The notes below the pieces were generated by a model that saw only the letters and a list, made by a program, of their open reading frames with translations, did not search any database and was not told the origin of the DNA. A stretch of DNA of 64,000 nucleotides from Streptomyces viridochromogenes DSM 40736 (GTDB taxonomy: Bacteria; Actinomycetota; Actinomycetes; Streptomycetales; Streptomycetaceae): NCBI RefSeq assembly GCF_000158955.1, contig NZ_GG657757.1, forward strand, positions 5,005,555-5,069,554, written 5' to 3'. Made by a program: the position numbers and the translations under genes. Below are positions 15,990 through 23,978 of the stretch, piece after piece. Position 1 is the first letter of the stretch; every line of letters begins with the position of its first letter.

Positions 15990-17692
15990 GCCCCACCACC
16001 CTTTCCGCCGGTCCTGAACACGGGCACGTCACCTTCCTGGGTGCCGGACCCGGAGATCCGGGACTGCTGACTCTGCGCGCCGTGGAGGCGCTGGCGAACG
16101 CGGACGTCCTCGTCGCCGAGCACGAAGTGCTCGACGTCGTACGTCAGCACGCCAGGCAGGGCGTCTCCGAAGTGGACACGGACTCGGATCCTTCCCAGGA
16201 GCCGACTCCGGGCACAGGAGCGCCCCAGCTCACGGTTGTTGACGGTACGTCAACCGCCGTGGCCACCCCCGCGGTGCGGGATGCCGCACATCTTGTCATG
16301 GAGGCCGCGCGGGGCGGCAGGCGGGTCGTGCGTGCTGTGTCCGGCGACCCGGGCCTCGACACGTACGCCGCCGAGGAGATGCTGGCGTGCGCCGCCGCCG
16401 GGGTGCCTTTCGAGGTCGTCCCCGGTATCGCGAGCGCGGTCGGTGTGCCCGCGTACGCCGGTGTGCCCCTGCGCGACGCGCAGGGCGCGGACGTGCGGTT
16501 CGTGGACGCGCGGACGGCGTCGGACCGGTGCTGGACGGAGGTCGGCGCGTCGGACGGCACGGTCGTGGTGTCCACCACGCTGGACTCCGTCGCCGCCGCG
16601 GCCGGCGAGCTCGTCTCCGCGGGCCGCAAGCCGGACACCCCGATGACGGTCACCGTCGCCGGCACGACCACCCGGCAGCGCACCTGGACCGCCACGCTCG
16701 GCACGATCGCGCAGACGCTGAAGCAGGCCAAGGTGCTGCCCTCGCCGGAGGGCGGCCGGCCGGTGATAGCCGTCGTCGGTGACCGTTCCGCCGCCGCCCA
16801 GCGCGACCAGCTCGCGTGGTTCGAGTCCAAGCCGCTGTTCGGCTGGAAGGTGCTCGTGCCGCGGACCAAGGAGCAGGCGGTGTCGCTCTCCGACCAGCTG
16901 CGGTCGTACGGGGCCGTGCCGAGCGAGGTGCCGACGATCGCCGTCGAGCCGCCGCGCACGCCCCAGCAGATGGAGCGGGCGGTCAAGGGGCTGGTGACGG
17001 GCCGCTACGAGTGGATCGCCTTCACCTCGGTGAACGCGGTCAAGGCCGTGCGGGAGAAGTTCGAGGAGTACGGGCTCGACGCCCGTGCCTTCGCGGGCAT
17101 TAAGGTCGCGGCCGTGGGCGAGCAGACGGCCAAGGCGCTGATCGCCTTCGGTGTGAAGCCGGACCTGGTGCCGAGCGGCGAGCAGTCCGCCGCCGGGCTG
17201 CTGGAGGACTGGCCGCCCTACGACCCGGTCTTCGACCCGATCGACCGGGTGTTCCTGCCGCGTGCCGACATCGCCACGGAGACGCTGGTCGCCGGGCTGA
17301 TCGAGCTCGGCTGGGAGGTCGACGACGTCACGGCCTACCGGACCGTGCGGGCCTCGCCGCCGCCGGCGGAGACGCGGGAGGCGATCAAGGGCGGTGGGTT
17401 CGACGCCGTGCTCTTCACCTCGTCGTCGACCGTGCGGAACCTGGTCGGTATCGCCGGCAAGCCGCACAACGTCACCGTGATCGCCTGTATCGGCCCGGCC
17501 ACGGCCAAGACCGCCGAGGAGCACGGGCTCCGGGTGGACGTCATGGCCCCGGAGCCGTCCGTACTGAAGCTCGCGGAGGCGCTGGCGGACTTCGGCGCGA
17601 AGCGGCGAGCCGCCGCGGTGGAGGCCGGGGATCCGGTGACGCGGCCGAGCGAGCGGCGGCCGGGGGCGCGGAGGCGGCGTTCCACGACCTGA
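15986..17692 (+). CDS. hemD: Fused uroporphyrinogen-III methyltransferase-like/uroporphyrinogen-III synthase
   Basis: 568 residues, starting with TTG that overlaps the hemC stop. Residues ~14-265 resemble SUMT/CobA (FLGAGPGDPGLLTLRA signature near the N-terminus), residues ~275-530 are the HemD synthase fold (WKVLVPRTKEQA, IAFTSVNAV, LFTSSSTVRNLVGI). HemD closes the linear tetrapyrrole to uroporphyrinogen III; the SUMT part would make precorrin-2 for B12 or sirohaem. In the SUMT part the usual GGDPF.FGRGGEE block is replaced by SGDPGLDTYAAEE, so its methylase activity is uncertain. The tail is basic. A terminator follows. Confidence 0.92.
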   Translation: MSPTTLSAGPEHGHVTFLGAGPGDPGLLTLRAVEALANADVLVAEHEVLDVVRQHARQGVSEVDTDSDPSQEPTPGTGAPQLTVVDGTSTAVATPAVRDAAHLVMEAARGGRRVVRAVSGDPGLDTYAAEEMLACAAAGVPFEVVPGIASAVGVPAYAGVPLRDAQGADVRFVDARTASDRCWTEVGASDGTVVVSTTLDSVAAAAGELVSAGRKPDTPMTVTVAGTTTRQRTWTATLGTIAQTLKQAKVLPSPEGGRPVIAVVGDRSAAAQRDQLAWFESKPLFGWKVLVPRTKEQAVSLSDQLRSYGAVPSEVPTIAVEPPRTPQQMERAVKGLVTGRYEWIAFTSVNAVKAVREKFEEYGLDARAFAGIKVAAVGEQTAKALIAFGVKPDLVPSGEQSAAGLLEDWPPYDPVFDPIDRVFLPRADIATETLVAGLIELGWEVDDVTAYRTVRASPPPAETREAIKGGGFDAVLFTSSSTVRNLVGIAGKPHNVTVIACIGPATAKTAEEHGLRVDVMAPEPSVLKLAEALADFGAKRRAAAVEAGDPVTRPSERRPGARRRRSTT

Positions 17693-17704
17693 CCTCCTGC
17701 GAAC

Positions 17705-17750
17705 ACCGGCTCAGGAGTGCCCTCTCTTCCGGGGGCACTCCTGAGCCGGT
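17705..17750 (+). terminator. rex-hemACD operon terminator
   Basis: ACCGGCTCAGGAGTGCCC (17705-17722) pairs perfectly over 18 bp with GGGCACTCCTGAGCCGGT (17733-17750) across a 10-base loop, ending in TCT. It lies 13 bases after the hemD stop and marks the left edge of the accessory region, because hemB does not follow. Confidence 0.92.
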
Positions 17751-17884
17751 TCTGTCACAGGACATGGGCAATTCGGGTTCCGGGTGACCCACGACAGCCC
17801 ATTTTATCTGTGGTGCTCAGAAGCCGTAAGGCGTGTTGACCGAACTAAAATCGTGTGTTCGCCCGGCACGGTGCACAGGGTGGG

Positions 17885-18646
17885 TCAGTTGAGTTGGGCG
17901 ACGTAGACGGGGGTGCCCAGGACAACGTTCTTCCCCCCACGACGCATGGCCATCATTAGGTCGTGATGTCCGGTCAGGGCTCCCATGGCCGAAGCGGGCG
18001 TGGAGAGGATCCCGGTGGTGGTGAAGCGCTTGGCGAGGAACTCCGCGACAAATACGGGGCCTTTGAGCTTGGCGTTGACGGCGAGGACGGCCCGATGATG
18101 ATGGTCGATCGCGGCCTGGGCAGTACTCAGGCCATCTAGCTCGATTTCGGCGATTGTCTCCAGTGCGGAGGTCAACGCGGGCGCGGCCGAACCGCCGATG
18201 AACGCCGGGCCGATCCCGGTGTCAGACACCGAGCTTTGAGGAGGAGGCTGACCGGGCCCAAGGTTGGTAGAGGAACTCAGCACATGGTGGATCGACCCGC
18301 TCAGACCTATGATCGAATGCTCGTTTTCCCCGCCGAAGTAAACGATTGCATCGTGCGGGGGAGGTAAAGGGCTCCAGCGCATCGACATCACACCGCGGAA
18401 GTAGGTGCTCGGGGCTTCCAGGGTGCCGACCAGGCCAGCCGCTTCCAGGAAGTTCTCCACCGCAGCCAAGCGGGACTCGCGAGTATCGGCTGGCTCTGCG
18501 AGGGAAGCACCGAACAGTTTGAGATCGAACTTGACCTCCTTGAGGGCCTTGCGCAGACGCCGCCTGGGCATCTGGTTGAACATGCTCACGACCTTGGAAT
18601 CGGAGATGTAGAGGTAGGAGCGGGGCGGTCGGGACGTCGTGGCCAT
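17885..18646 (-). CDS. Conserved protein of unknown function (YLYISDSKV type)
   Basis: 253 residues from ATG 18646, with AGGACGG eight bases upstream. The N-terminus PRSYLYISDSKVVSMFNQM resembles the actinobacterial family that NCBI calls SAVMC3_10250/DUF7019, recalled only by its opening motif. No catalytic motif, signal peptide or membrane segment stands out; HHVLSSSTNLG and FVAEFLAKRF may be conserved. It is the last gene of a leftward trio with the DUF6551 protein and a broken small gene. The function is unknown; an accessory or defence role is conceivable from its neighbourhood. Confidence 0.7.
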   Translation of the reverse strand: MATTSRPPRSYLYISDSKVVSMFNQMPRRRLRKALKEVKFDLKLFGASLAEPADTRESRLAAVENFLEAAGLVGTLEAPSTYFRGVMSMRWSPLPPPHDAIVYFGGENEHSIIGLSGSIHHVLSSSTNLGPGQPPPQSSVSDTGIGPAFIGGSAAPALTSALETIAEIELDGLSTAQAAIDHHHRAVLAVNAKLKGPVFVAEFLAKRFTTTGILSTPASAMGALTGHHDLMMAMRRGGKNVVLGTPVYVAQLN

Positions 18647-18720
18647 GTAAGCACCGTCCTGGGCTGAACTCGGACAAGCCGGCCCACGTGCTGCGGGCCC
18701 GCCGAGGTTATTACCCACCG

Positions 18721-19039
18721 CTAGTTCGGAGAAGGCACGTTAGGCAGGTGGGCCTGATCGGCCCGTGCCTTATAGATGTCCATGGGTTCGTCAGGCATGT
18801 ACGGCACGTCAGCGGTGGGCGTCGCGGCGGCCTGGGTAAGGTCTGCCACGAAGTCCGGGTCGGCACGCGGCCTCCCAGTCGGCCCGGGTCCGCTGGAGCG
18901 CCTGGTGGAGGCATTCGGCCGGTCCTTTGAAGGCGTCTTCGTGCTCGGTCTTGCTGTACTCGTGCGGCATGTACACCGGTGGCCGCCACGTGCTGCCGAT
19001 GGTGCCTGCGATCGGGACTACAGCCCCGATCGCACGCAC
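18721..19039 (-). pseudogene. Small gene with a frame break
   Basis: From GTG 19039 the first ~60 codons (MRAIGAVVPIAGTIG... to RADWEAA) read as plausible coding sequence. Around 18852-18868 the open frame turns into arginine- and proline-rich shadow, while the next frame continues sensibly (ADPDFVADLTQAAATP, then YMPDEPMDIYKARADQ) to a stop at 18721. The two parts would join to a protein of about 105 residues if one base were added or skipped. Either the gene is broken, the sequence has an error, or two frames are read. It starts six bases after the DUF6551 gene. The family is not recognised. Confidence 0.5.
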
Positions 19040-19045
19040 CGTGGC

Positions 19046-19906
19046 TCACGCGGCGACGGTGACCGTCTTCGTCTTCCGGCGCTTCGGCGGGCCAAAGGCT
19101 GGCCCATGCTTCGGGCCGAACGCGACGGTGTACTCGTACGCGATGTTGTTCGCGAGCGGGATCGAGCGGGACTGCGAGCCGCCGCCGCTGACCGTGTCCT
19201 TGATCGCGGAATCCTTCCATACGCCGACCGGCTCCTGCTTGAGGGTCAGCGACAGGGAGGGCAGGTCGATCGTGTCCCAGTTGCGGTGGATCACGATGGC
19301 GACCGCCCGCAGCATCATGCCGTCCCAGCTGGTCGGGTCCGAGCCCCAGGCGCCCAGGACCGTCGTAAGCGTCTTGCGCAGGAGACCGTCTGCGGGGTCG
19401 CGCATCCCGTGCACCACCTTGAGCGCCTGGATTGCCGAGATACCGTTCTTCGACGTGCCGCTCGACACATGCAGACCGCAGCTCTCCACGTCCGCGTTGA
19501 TCGTGACCGCCTCGACCTCCTGCGCGGTGACCGCCACCGCGAAGTTCTCATACGGCTTCACCGCACGGCGGTCGCGGTTCGCGGCCAGGAACAGCTTCGC
19601 CTCCTGCTTCTTGGTCAGCCCCACGTACACCATGCAGTCCCGGAGGAAGTCCGGGCCCTCGATGTCGCGCGCGACCTTGGTGGAGTGCTGACCATCGAGG
19701 AGGTAGTCGCCGTCCGGGCGGCGGGAGACCAGCGCGGGGCCGACCACCTCGGGATCCCAGATCTTCGCCAGGCGGTTGGCCCACTTGGGCTGGAACATGC
19801 GCTGCGCGTCGAGGTTCGGGTCGACCCTCAGATGCGAGACCGGGATGGCCTCGTAGTACTTCTTCACGACCGGCTTGGACCGGATGATTTTGCGCGTGCC
19901 GGACAC
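19046..19906 (-). CDS. DUF6551/ParB-like protein
   Basis: 286 residues from GTG 19906 (GGGAG four bases upstream). It begins with IPVSHLRVDPNLDAQRMF and continues RLAKIWDPEVVGPALVSRRPDGDYLLDGQHS, the arrangement of ParB/Srx-type domains (variable start, DGxHR-like block here DGQHST) as in DUF6551 proteins of phages and actinobacterial islands. The C-terminus is basic (PKRRKTKTVTV). Such proteins may bind DNA or hydrolyse NTP; activity is unproven. A frame starting at 19990 is possible but its extra residues look non-coding. It heads the leftward trio. Confidence 0.72.
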   Translation of the reverse strand: MSGTRKIIRSKPVVKKYYEAIPVSHLRVDPNLDAQRMFQPKWANRLAKIWDPEVVGPALVSRRPDGDYLLDGQHSTKVARDIEGPDFLRDCMVYVGLTKKQEAKLFLAANRDRRAVKPYENFAVAVTAQEVEAVTINADVESCGLHVSSGTSKNGISAIQALKVVHGMRDPADGLLRKTLTTVLGAWGSDPTSWDGMMLRAVAIVIHRNWDTIDLPSLSLTLKQEPVGVWKDSAIKDTVSGGGSQSRSIPLANNIAYEYTVAFGPKHGPAFGPPKRRKTKTVTVAA

Positions 19907-20387
19907 GCATCTCCCTCGGTGTGGGTGGACGTCAGATGACGACCACCGTACGCGGAAAAATTTCCGCGTGTAGCTTTTTCTCGCGGGCAATGAATCCTCG
20001 CGGGTGGTGGCGGGGGCCGTAGCTCATCCCCTACCGGCAGGGGCGCCACCTCATTGACCTGCTGGAACCCTTCTCGCAGCCTTTGGAGCGCCGCGCTGAC
20101 CTCGCCGGGCGGGTGTTCTGGCCAGCACATCTACGGGCCCAAGATCAGGTGATGGCCTGTTTTGAGAAACCTTGGCCGCAACCTCTGGGGACTCGATAAC
20201 GTGCCTTACGTGCCTGAGCCCACTGATCTGCTCAGACGGCCCCGGAACCCTAGATAAGCTGTCCGCCCACGGCTCCTCCACCTCGTGACCCGACCGCACC
20301 AAGTCCCTTGCGAATGACTCGTGCTCATGAAATCCTGCAAGGCTTTGCGCACGGCACGAACGGTGTATTCAGTGGGGGGACCACACA
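19907..20387. other. Gap with gene remnants before hsdR
   Basis: 480 bases between divergent modules. On the minus strand, 20302-20051 reads MVRSGHEVEEPWADSL onward; the same frame is open further 5' and looks coding there without a start (AQSLAGFHEHESFARDL), so a gene may have lost its beginning. A second overlapping frame from ATG 20130 (MCWPEHPPGEVSAALQRLRE) looks coding for about 50 codons, then runs into the DUF6551 gene. Both are probably remnants. The last ~60 bases, with GTGGGGGGA before GTG 20388, should hold the hsdR promoter and ribosome site. Confidence 0.4.
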
Positions 20388-23300
20388 GTGAACGACGCGA
20401 CAACGGGTGGGGCATCGAGCGGCGACGACACGCAGGTCGCACGGCTGGCGGCGGGTTCGTCCAACTTCGGCCACCTGCTCCGGCACGAGCCTTTACTGGT
20501 GACGCTGGGCTGTTCCGCGGAGTCGTACGTCCACAGTGACCCGCACGCGGCCATGGTGAAGGCCCGCCTCTTTGGCGAGGTGATGACGCGGCACCTGGTC
20601 ACGCTCCTTGGCCTCACCGTCCCGGGGTCCCGACAGGTGGACCGGATCAACGCACTCGTCAGGGCCGACGTTCTCGTCCCGCAAGTGAAGGCCTGGTTCG
20701 AGGCAGTCCGGACGACGGGTAACAAGGCTGCTCACGAGTACTACGCCAACGTCCGCGAAGCGCTCCAGTCCGTGGAACTGTGCTTCCGCCTCGGTGACTG
20801 GCTGCATCGCTCCCTCGACCAGTCCGACACCACGCACAGGGTGTTCTTGGCACCCGCGCCTCCCTCCGCCCCGCCCGCGCCCGAGTCCGTCGCCGACCAG
20901 CGCGAGCTGGAGCAGCTGCGCACCGAACTCGACGCCTACCGCCGCAAGTTGGAGGAGGCGCGGCTCAGCTACGACGGTAAGCAGAGCCGCCTGGAGCGCG
21001 AGCAGGCCGCCCGCGAGCAGGCCGAGGCGGAGCTGGCCCGCGCCGAGGCCGAGCGGGCCGCGCTGCACGACCTGATCGCCGAGCTGAGCGAGAAGATCAC
21101 CGAGCTGACGGCCCCGGCGATGGAGTCCCGTTCGGCCGCCCGCCCGCTGGACGGGGCCTCGCGGCGTGACGAGTTCATCGCGCACGCGCAGAAGGCCGCC
21201 CGCCCGCCGATGAGCGAGGCGCAGGTCCGGGCCGAACTGGACCGGATCCTGGAGAAGGCGGGCTGGGTTGTCCAGGACGACAGCGCCAAGAACCTCTTCG
21301 CGGGCAAGGGCGTCGCGGTCCGGGAGGTCTCCACTGCCGTCGGCCGCGCCGACTACCTCCTCTACGTCGATCAGCGCCTGGTCGGTGTCATAGAGGCCAA
21401 GCGGGAGGGGGCCGACCTGGAGGCCGCCATGGAGCAGGCCGCCCGCTATGCCACTGGCCTCACCCGCAGCCAGCAGCTCAGCGCCTGGCGGGCCAGCCTG
21501 CCTTTCCGGTACGTCGCCGACGGCAACACCGTCCGCTTCCACAACGCCCTCGACCCGTCCCCGCGCACGCGGGAGGTCTTCGCGGTGCACCGGCCGGACA
21601 CGATCGCCCGCTGGATCGAGGAGGCCGAGACCGACCCCACCGCCCCGACCCTGCGCGCCCGGATGCGCCGGCTGCCGCAGACCTTCCTCGACGCGAAGGA
21701 TCTGCGCCCGGCCCAGGAAAAGGCGATCAACGGCCTGGAACTCTCCCTGGCCAAGGACGACCCACGTGCCCTGATCCAGATGGCGACCGGCGCCGGCAAG
21801 ACGTACACCGTGGTCAGCGAGAGCTACCGGCTGCTCAAGCATGCCGGTGCCAAGCGCATCCTGTTCCTTGTCGACCGCAACAACCTGGGCAGCCAGGCCG
21901 CGACCGAGTTCGAGAACTTCGACACCCCGGACGACGGCCGTAAGTTCACCGAGCTGTACGTCGTGCAGCGGCTCGCCGGGGACACGGTGCTGGGCTCCGC
22001 GCACGTGGTGGTGTCCACGGTGCAGCGCCTGTGGCTGGCGCTGACGGGCCGTCCGGTGCCGAGCGCCGACAGCGAGGACGAGGCCCTCGACCGCTATGAC
22101 CTGATCGACGAGCCTGTGCAGGTCGGTTACAACCCCGACCTGGCGCCGGAATCTTTCGATCTGATCGTCGTCGACGAGTGCCACCGTTCCATCTACGGCA
22201 AGTGGCGTGCGGTCCTTGAGTACTTCGACGCCCACCTGGTCGGCCTGACCGCCACTCCGGTCAAGCAGACCTTCGGCTTCTTCTTCCAGAACCTGGTCAG
22301 CGAGTACCCGTACGAGCAGGCCGTGGCCGACCGAGTCAACGTCGACTTCGACGTCTTCCGGATCCGTACGGAACTGGGCGAGAACGGCGGCACGATTCCG
22401 GCGGAGACGGTCGTCCCCATGCGGGAGCGCAAGACGCGGCGCGAGCGGTACCAGGAGCTGGAGGAGGACCTGGAGTGGAAGGCGTCCCAGCTCGGGCGGC
22501 AGGTCATCAGCAAGGGGCAGCTCAAGCTCGTCGTCGAGACGTTCCGGGAGCACCTGTTCACGGACATCTTCCCGCCGGTGGGGGAGGGGGAGGCTCAGCG
22601 GTCGCGTACGACGGCGCCGAAGACGTTGATCTTCGCCGTGGACGACAACCACGCCGACGAGATTGTCGACATGGTGCGACAGGTCTTCGGCGAGTGCGAC
22701 GACTTCTGCCGGAAGATCACCCACGCCGCGAAGCGACCAGCCGAACTGATCAAGGCGTTCCGGAACAGCCCCGAACTGCGCATCGCGGTGACCGTGGACA
22801 TGATCGCCACGGGCACCGACATCCCGCCGCTGGAGTGTGTCTTCTTCCTGCGGGACGTCAAGAGCTGGGCCTACTTCGAGCAGATGAAGGGCCGGGGCTC
22901 GCGAACGGTGGACCCGGCGGAGTTCCAGGCGGTCACGCCCGACGCCGAGGTCAAGGAGCGGTTCGTGATCGTTGACGCGGTTGGTGTCACGGACTCGCCC
23001 CGCGTCGACGCGCGCCCGCTCAACCGCATCTCCGAGCGGAAGATCCCGCTGGAGCGGCTGATGGCCAAGTCGGCCGGGCTGGCGATGACCGAGGACGAGG
23101 TCGCCACGCTTGCGGGCCGCCTGGCGCGGCTCGACCAGCAGCTCACGCCTGAGGAGCGGGAGGAGATCGAGGAACTCGCCGGCCAGCCGTTGCGAAAGAT
23201 CGTCGGCGGGCTGGTCAGCTCCGTCGACCCCGACCAGCAGGAGAGGGCGAGGCGGATCGGCGGGGAGAAGCAGGTACGGCAGGAAATGCTGGACGCGCTG

Positions 23301-23978
23301 AAGCCGATCGCCTCGAACGGTGAGCTGCGGGACCGGCTCATGTCCATGCGCCGCGCCCACGACATCGTCATAGACGAGGTGAGCGTGGACCAGGTGAAGG
23401 AGGTGCGCGGCATCACGGCCGACGAACTGGCGATCCGGCGCGTGTCCTCCTGGAAGCAGTACATCAAGGACCACCAGGACGAGATCGCCGCACTGAACCT
23501 GGCGTTCAGCGAGCGGCGCGATCCCAAGGAGGTCTACCGGCGTCTGCGGGACCTCGCCCGCAAGATCGAGCGTCCCCCGTTCCAGTGGACTCCGTCACGG
23601 CTGTACGACGCGTACGTGCAGCTGGGGAAGGCGACTCGGCATCCGCGGGGTGTGGCCGGTGTGGTTGATCTGATCGGGCTGCTGCGCTTCGAGCTGGGGC
23701 TGGACCAGGAGGTACGGCCCTACCGGGCGCTGGTGGAGGAACGGTACGCGGCGTGGCGGGCGCAGCAGGAGCAGGCGGGGGCCGTGTTCAGCGAGGACCA
23801 GGTGTGGTGGCTGGACCGGATGGTCGACGTGATCGCCACGGATGCGGCGATCGAGCCCGACCATTTGAAGGACGTACCCTTCATCGAGCGCGGGGGCGTG
23901 GACGGGTTCCTGAGGGAGTTCGGGGCGGATCGGGGGGCTGAGATTTTGGATGAGCTGGGACGGGAGTTGGGCGCGTGA
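20388..23978 (+). CDS. hsdR: Type I restriction endonuclease subunit R
   Basis: 1196 residues. The motor and nuclease subunit of a type I system. Residues ~20-150 resemble a DUF4145-type domain, then a long charged coiled coil (~165-245). The nuclease lies near residue 325-345 (GRADYLLYV then VIEAKREG, the PD-ExK core). The helicase motor follows: Walker A MATGAGKTYT (~465), DECH box VVDECHRS (~593), TATP motif (~620) and ATGTDIPPLECV in motif V-VI. The C-terminus should contact HsdM. It starts with GTG and overlaps hsdS by GTGA. The R-first order differs from the E. coli R-M-S type. Confidence 0.93.
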   Translation: MNDATTGGASSGDDTQVARLAAGSSNFGHLLRHEPLLVTLGCSAESYVHSDPHAAMVKARLFGEVMTRHLVTLLGLTVPGSRQVDRINALVRADVLVPQVKAWFEAVRTTGNKAAHEYYANVREALQSVELCFRLGDWLHRSLDQSDTTHRVFLAPAPPSAPPAPESVADQRELEQLRTELDAYRRKLEEARLSYDGKQSRLEREQAAREQAEAELARAEAERAALHDLIAELSEKITELTAPAMESRSAARPLDGASRRDEFIAHAQKAARPPMSEAQVRAELDRILEKAGWVVQDDSAKNLFAGKGVAVREVSTAVGRADYLLYVDQRLVGVIEAKREGADLEAAMEQAARYATGLTRSQQLSAWRASLPFRYVADGNTVRFHNALDPSPRTREVFAVHRPDTIARWIEEAETDPTAPTLRARMRRLPQTFLDAKDLRPAQEKAINGLELSLAKDDPRALIQMATGAGKTYTVVSESYRLLKHAGAKRILFLVDRNNLGSQAATEFENFDTPDDGRKFTELYVVQRLAGDTVLGSAHVVVSTVQRLWLALTGRPVPSADSEDEALDRYDLIDEPVQVGYNPDLAPESFDLIVVDECHRSIYGKWRAVLEYFDAHLVGLTATPVKQTFGFFFQNLVSEYPYEQAVADRVNVDFDVFRIRTELGENGGTIPAETVVPMRERKTRRERYQELEEDLEWKASQLGRQVISKGQLKLVVETFREHLFTDIFPPVGEGEAQRSRTTAPKTLIFAVDDNHADEIVDMVRQVFGECDDFCRKITHAAKRPAELIKAFRNSPELRIAVTVDMIATGTDIPPLECVFFLRDVKSWAYFEQMKGRGSRTVDPAEFQAVTPDAEVKERFVIVDAVGVTDSPRVDARPLNRISERKIPLERLMAKSAGLAMTEDEVATLAGRLARLDQQLTPEEREEIEELAGQPLRKIVGGLVSSVDPDQQERARRIGGEKQVRQEMLDALKPIASNGELRDRLMSMRRAHDIVIDEVSVDQVKEVRGITADELAIRRVSSWKQYIKDHQDEIAALNLAFSERRDPKEVYRRLRDLARKIERPPFQWTPSRLYDAYVQLGKATRHPRGVAGVVDLIGLLRFELGLDQEVRPYRALVEERYAAWRAQQEQAGAVFSEDQVWWLDRMVDVIATDAAIEPDHLKDVPFIERGGVDGFLREFGADRGAEILDELGRELGA

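Noticed and set aside
20493..23474. Very long minus-strand open frame opposite hsdR
   Set aside because: Composition is typical of antisense high-GC frames and hsdR has all expected motifs in the other direction.
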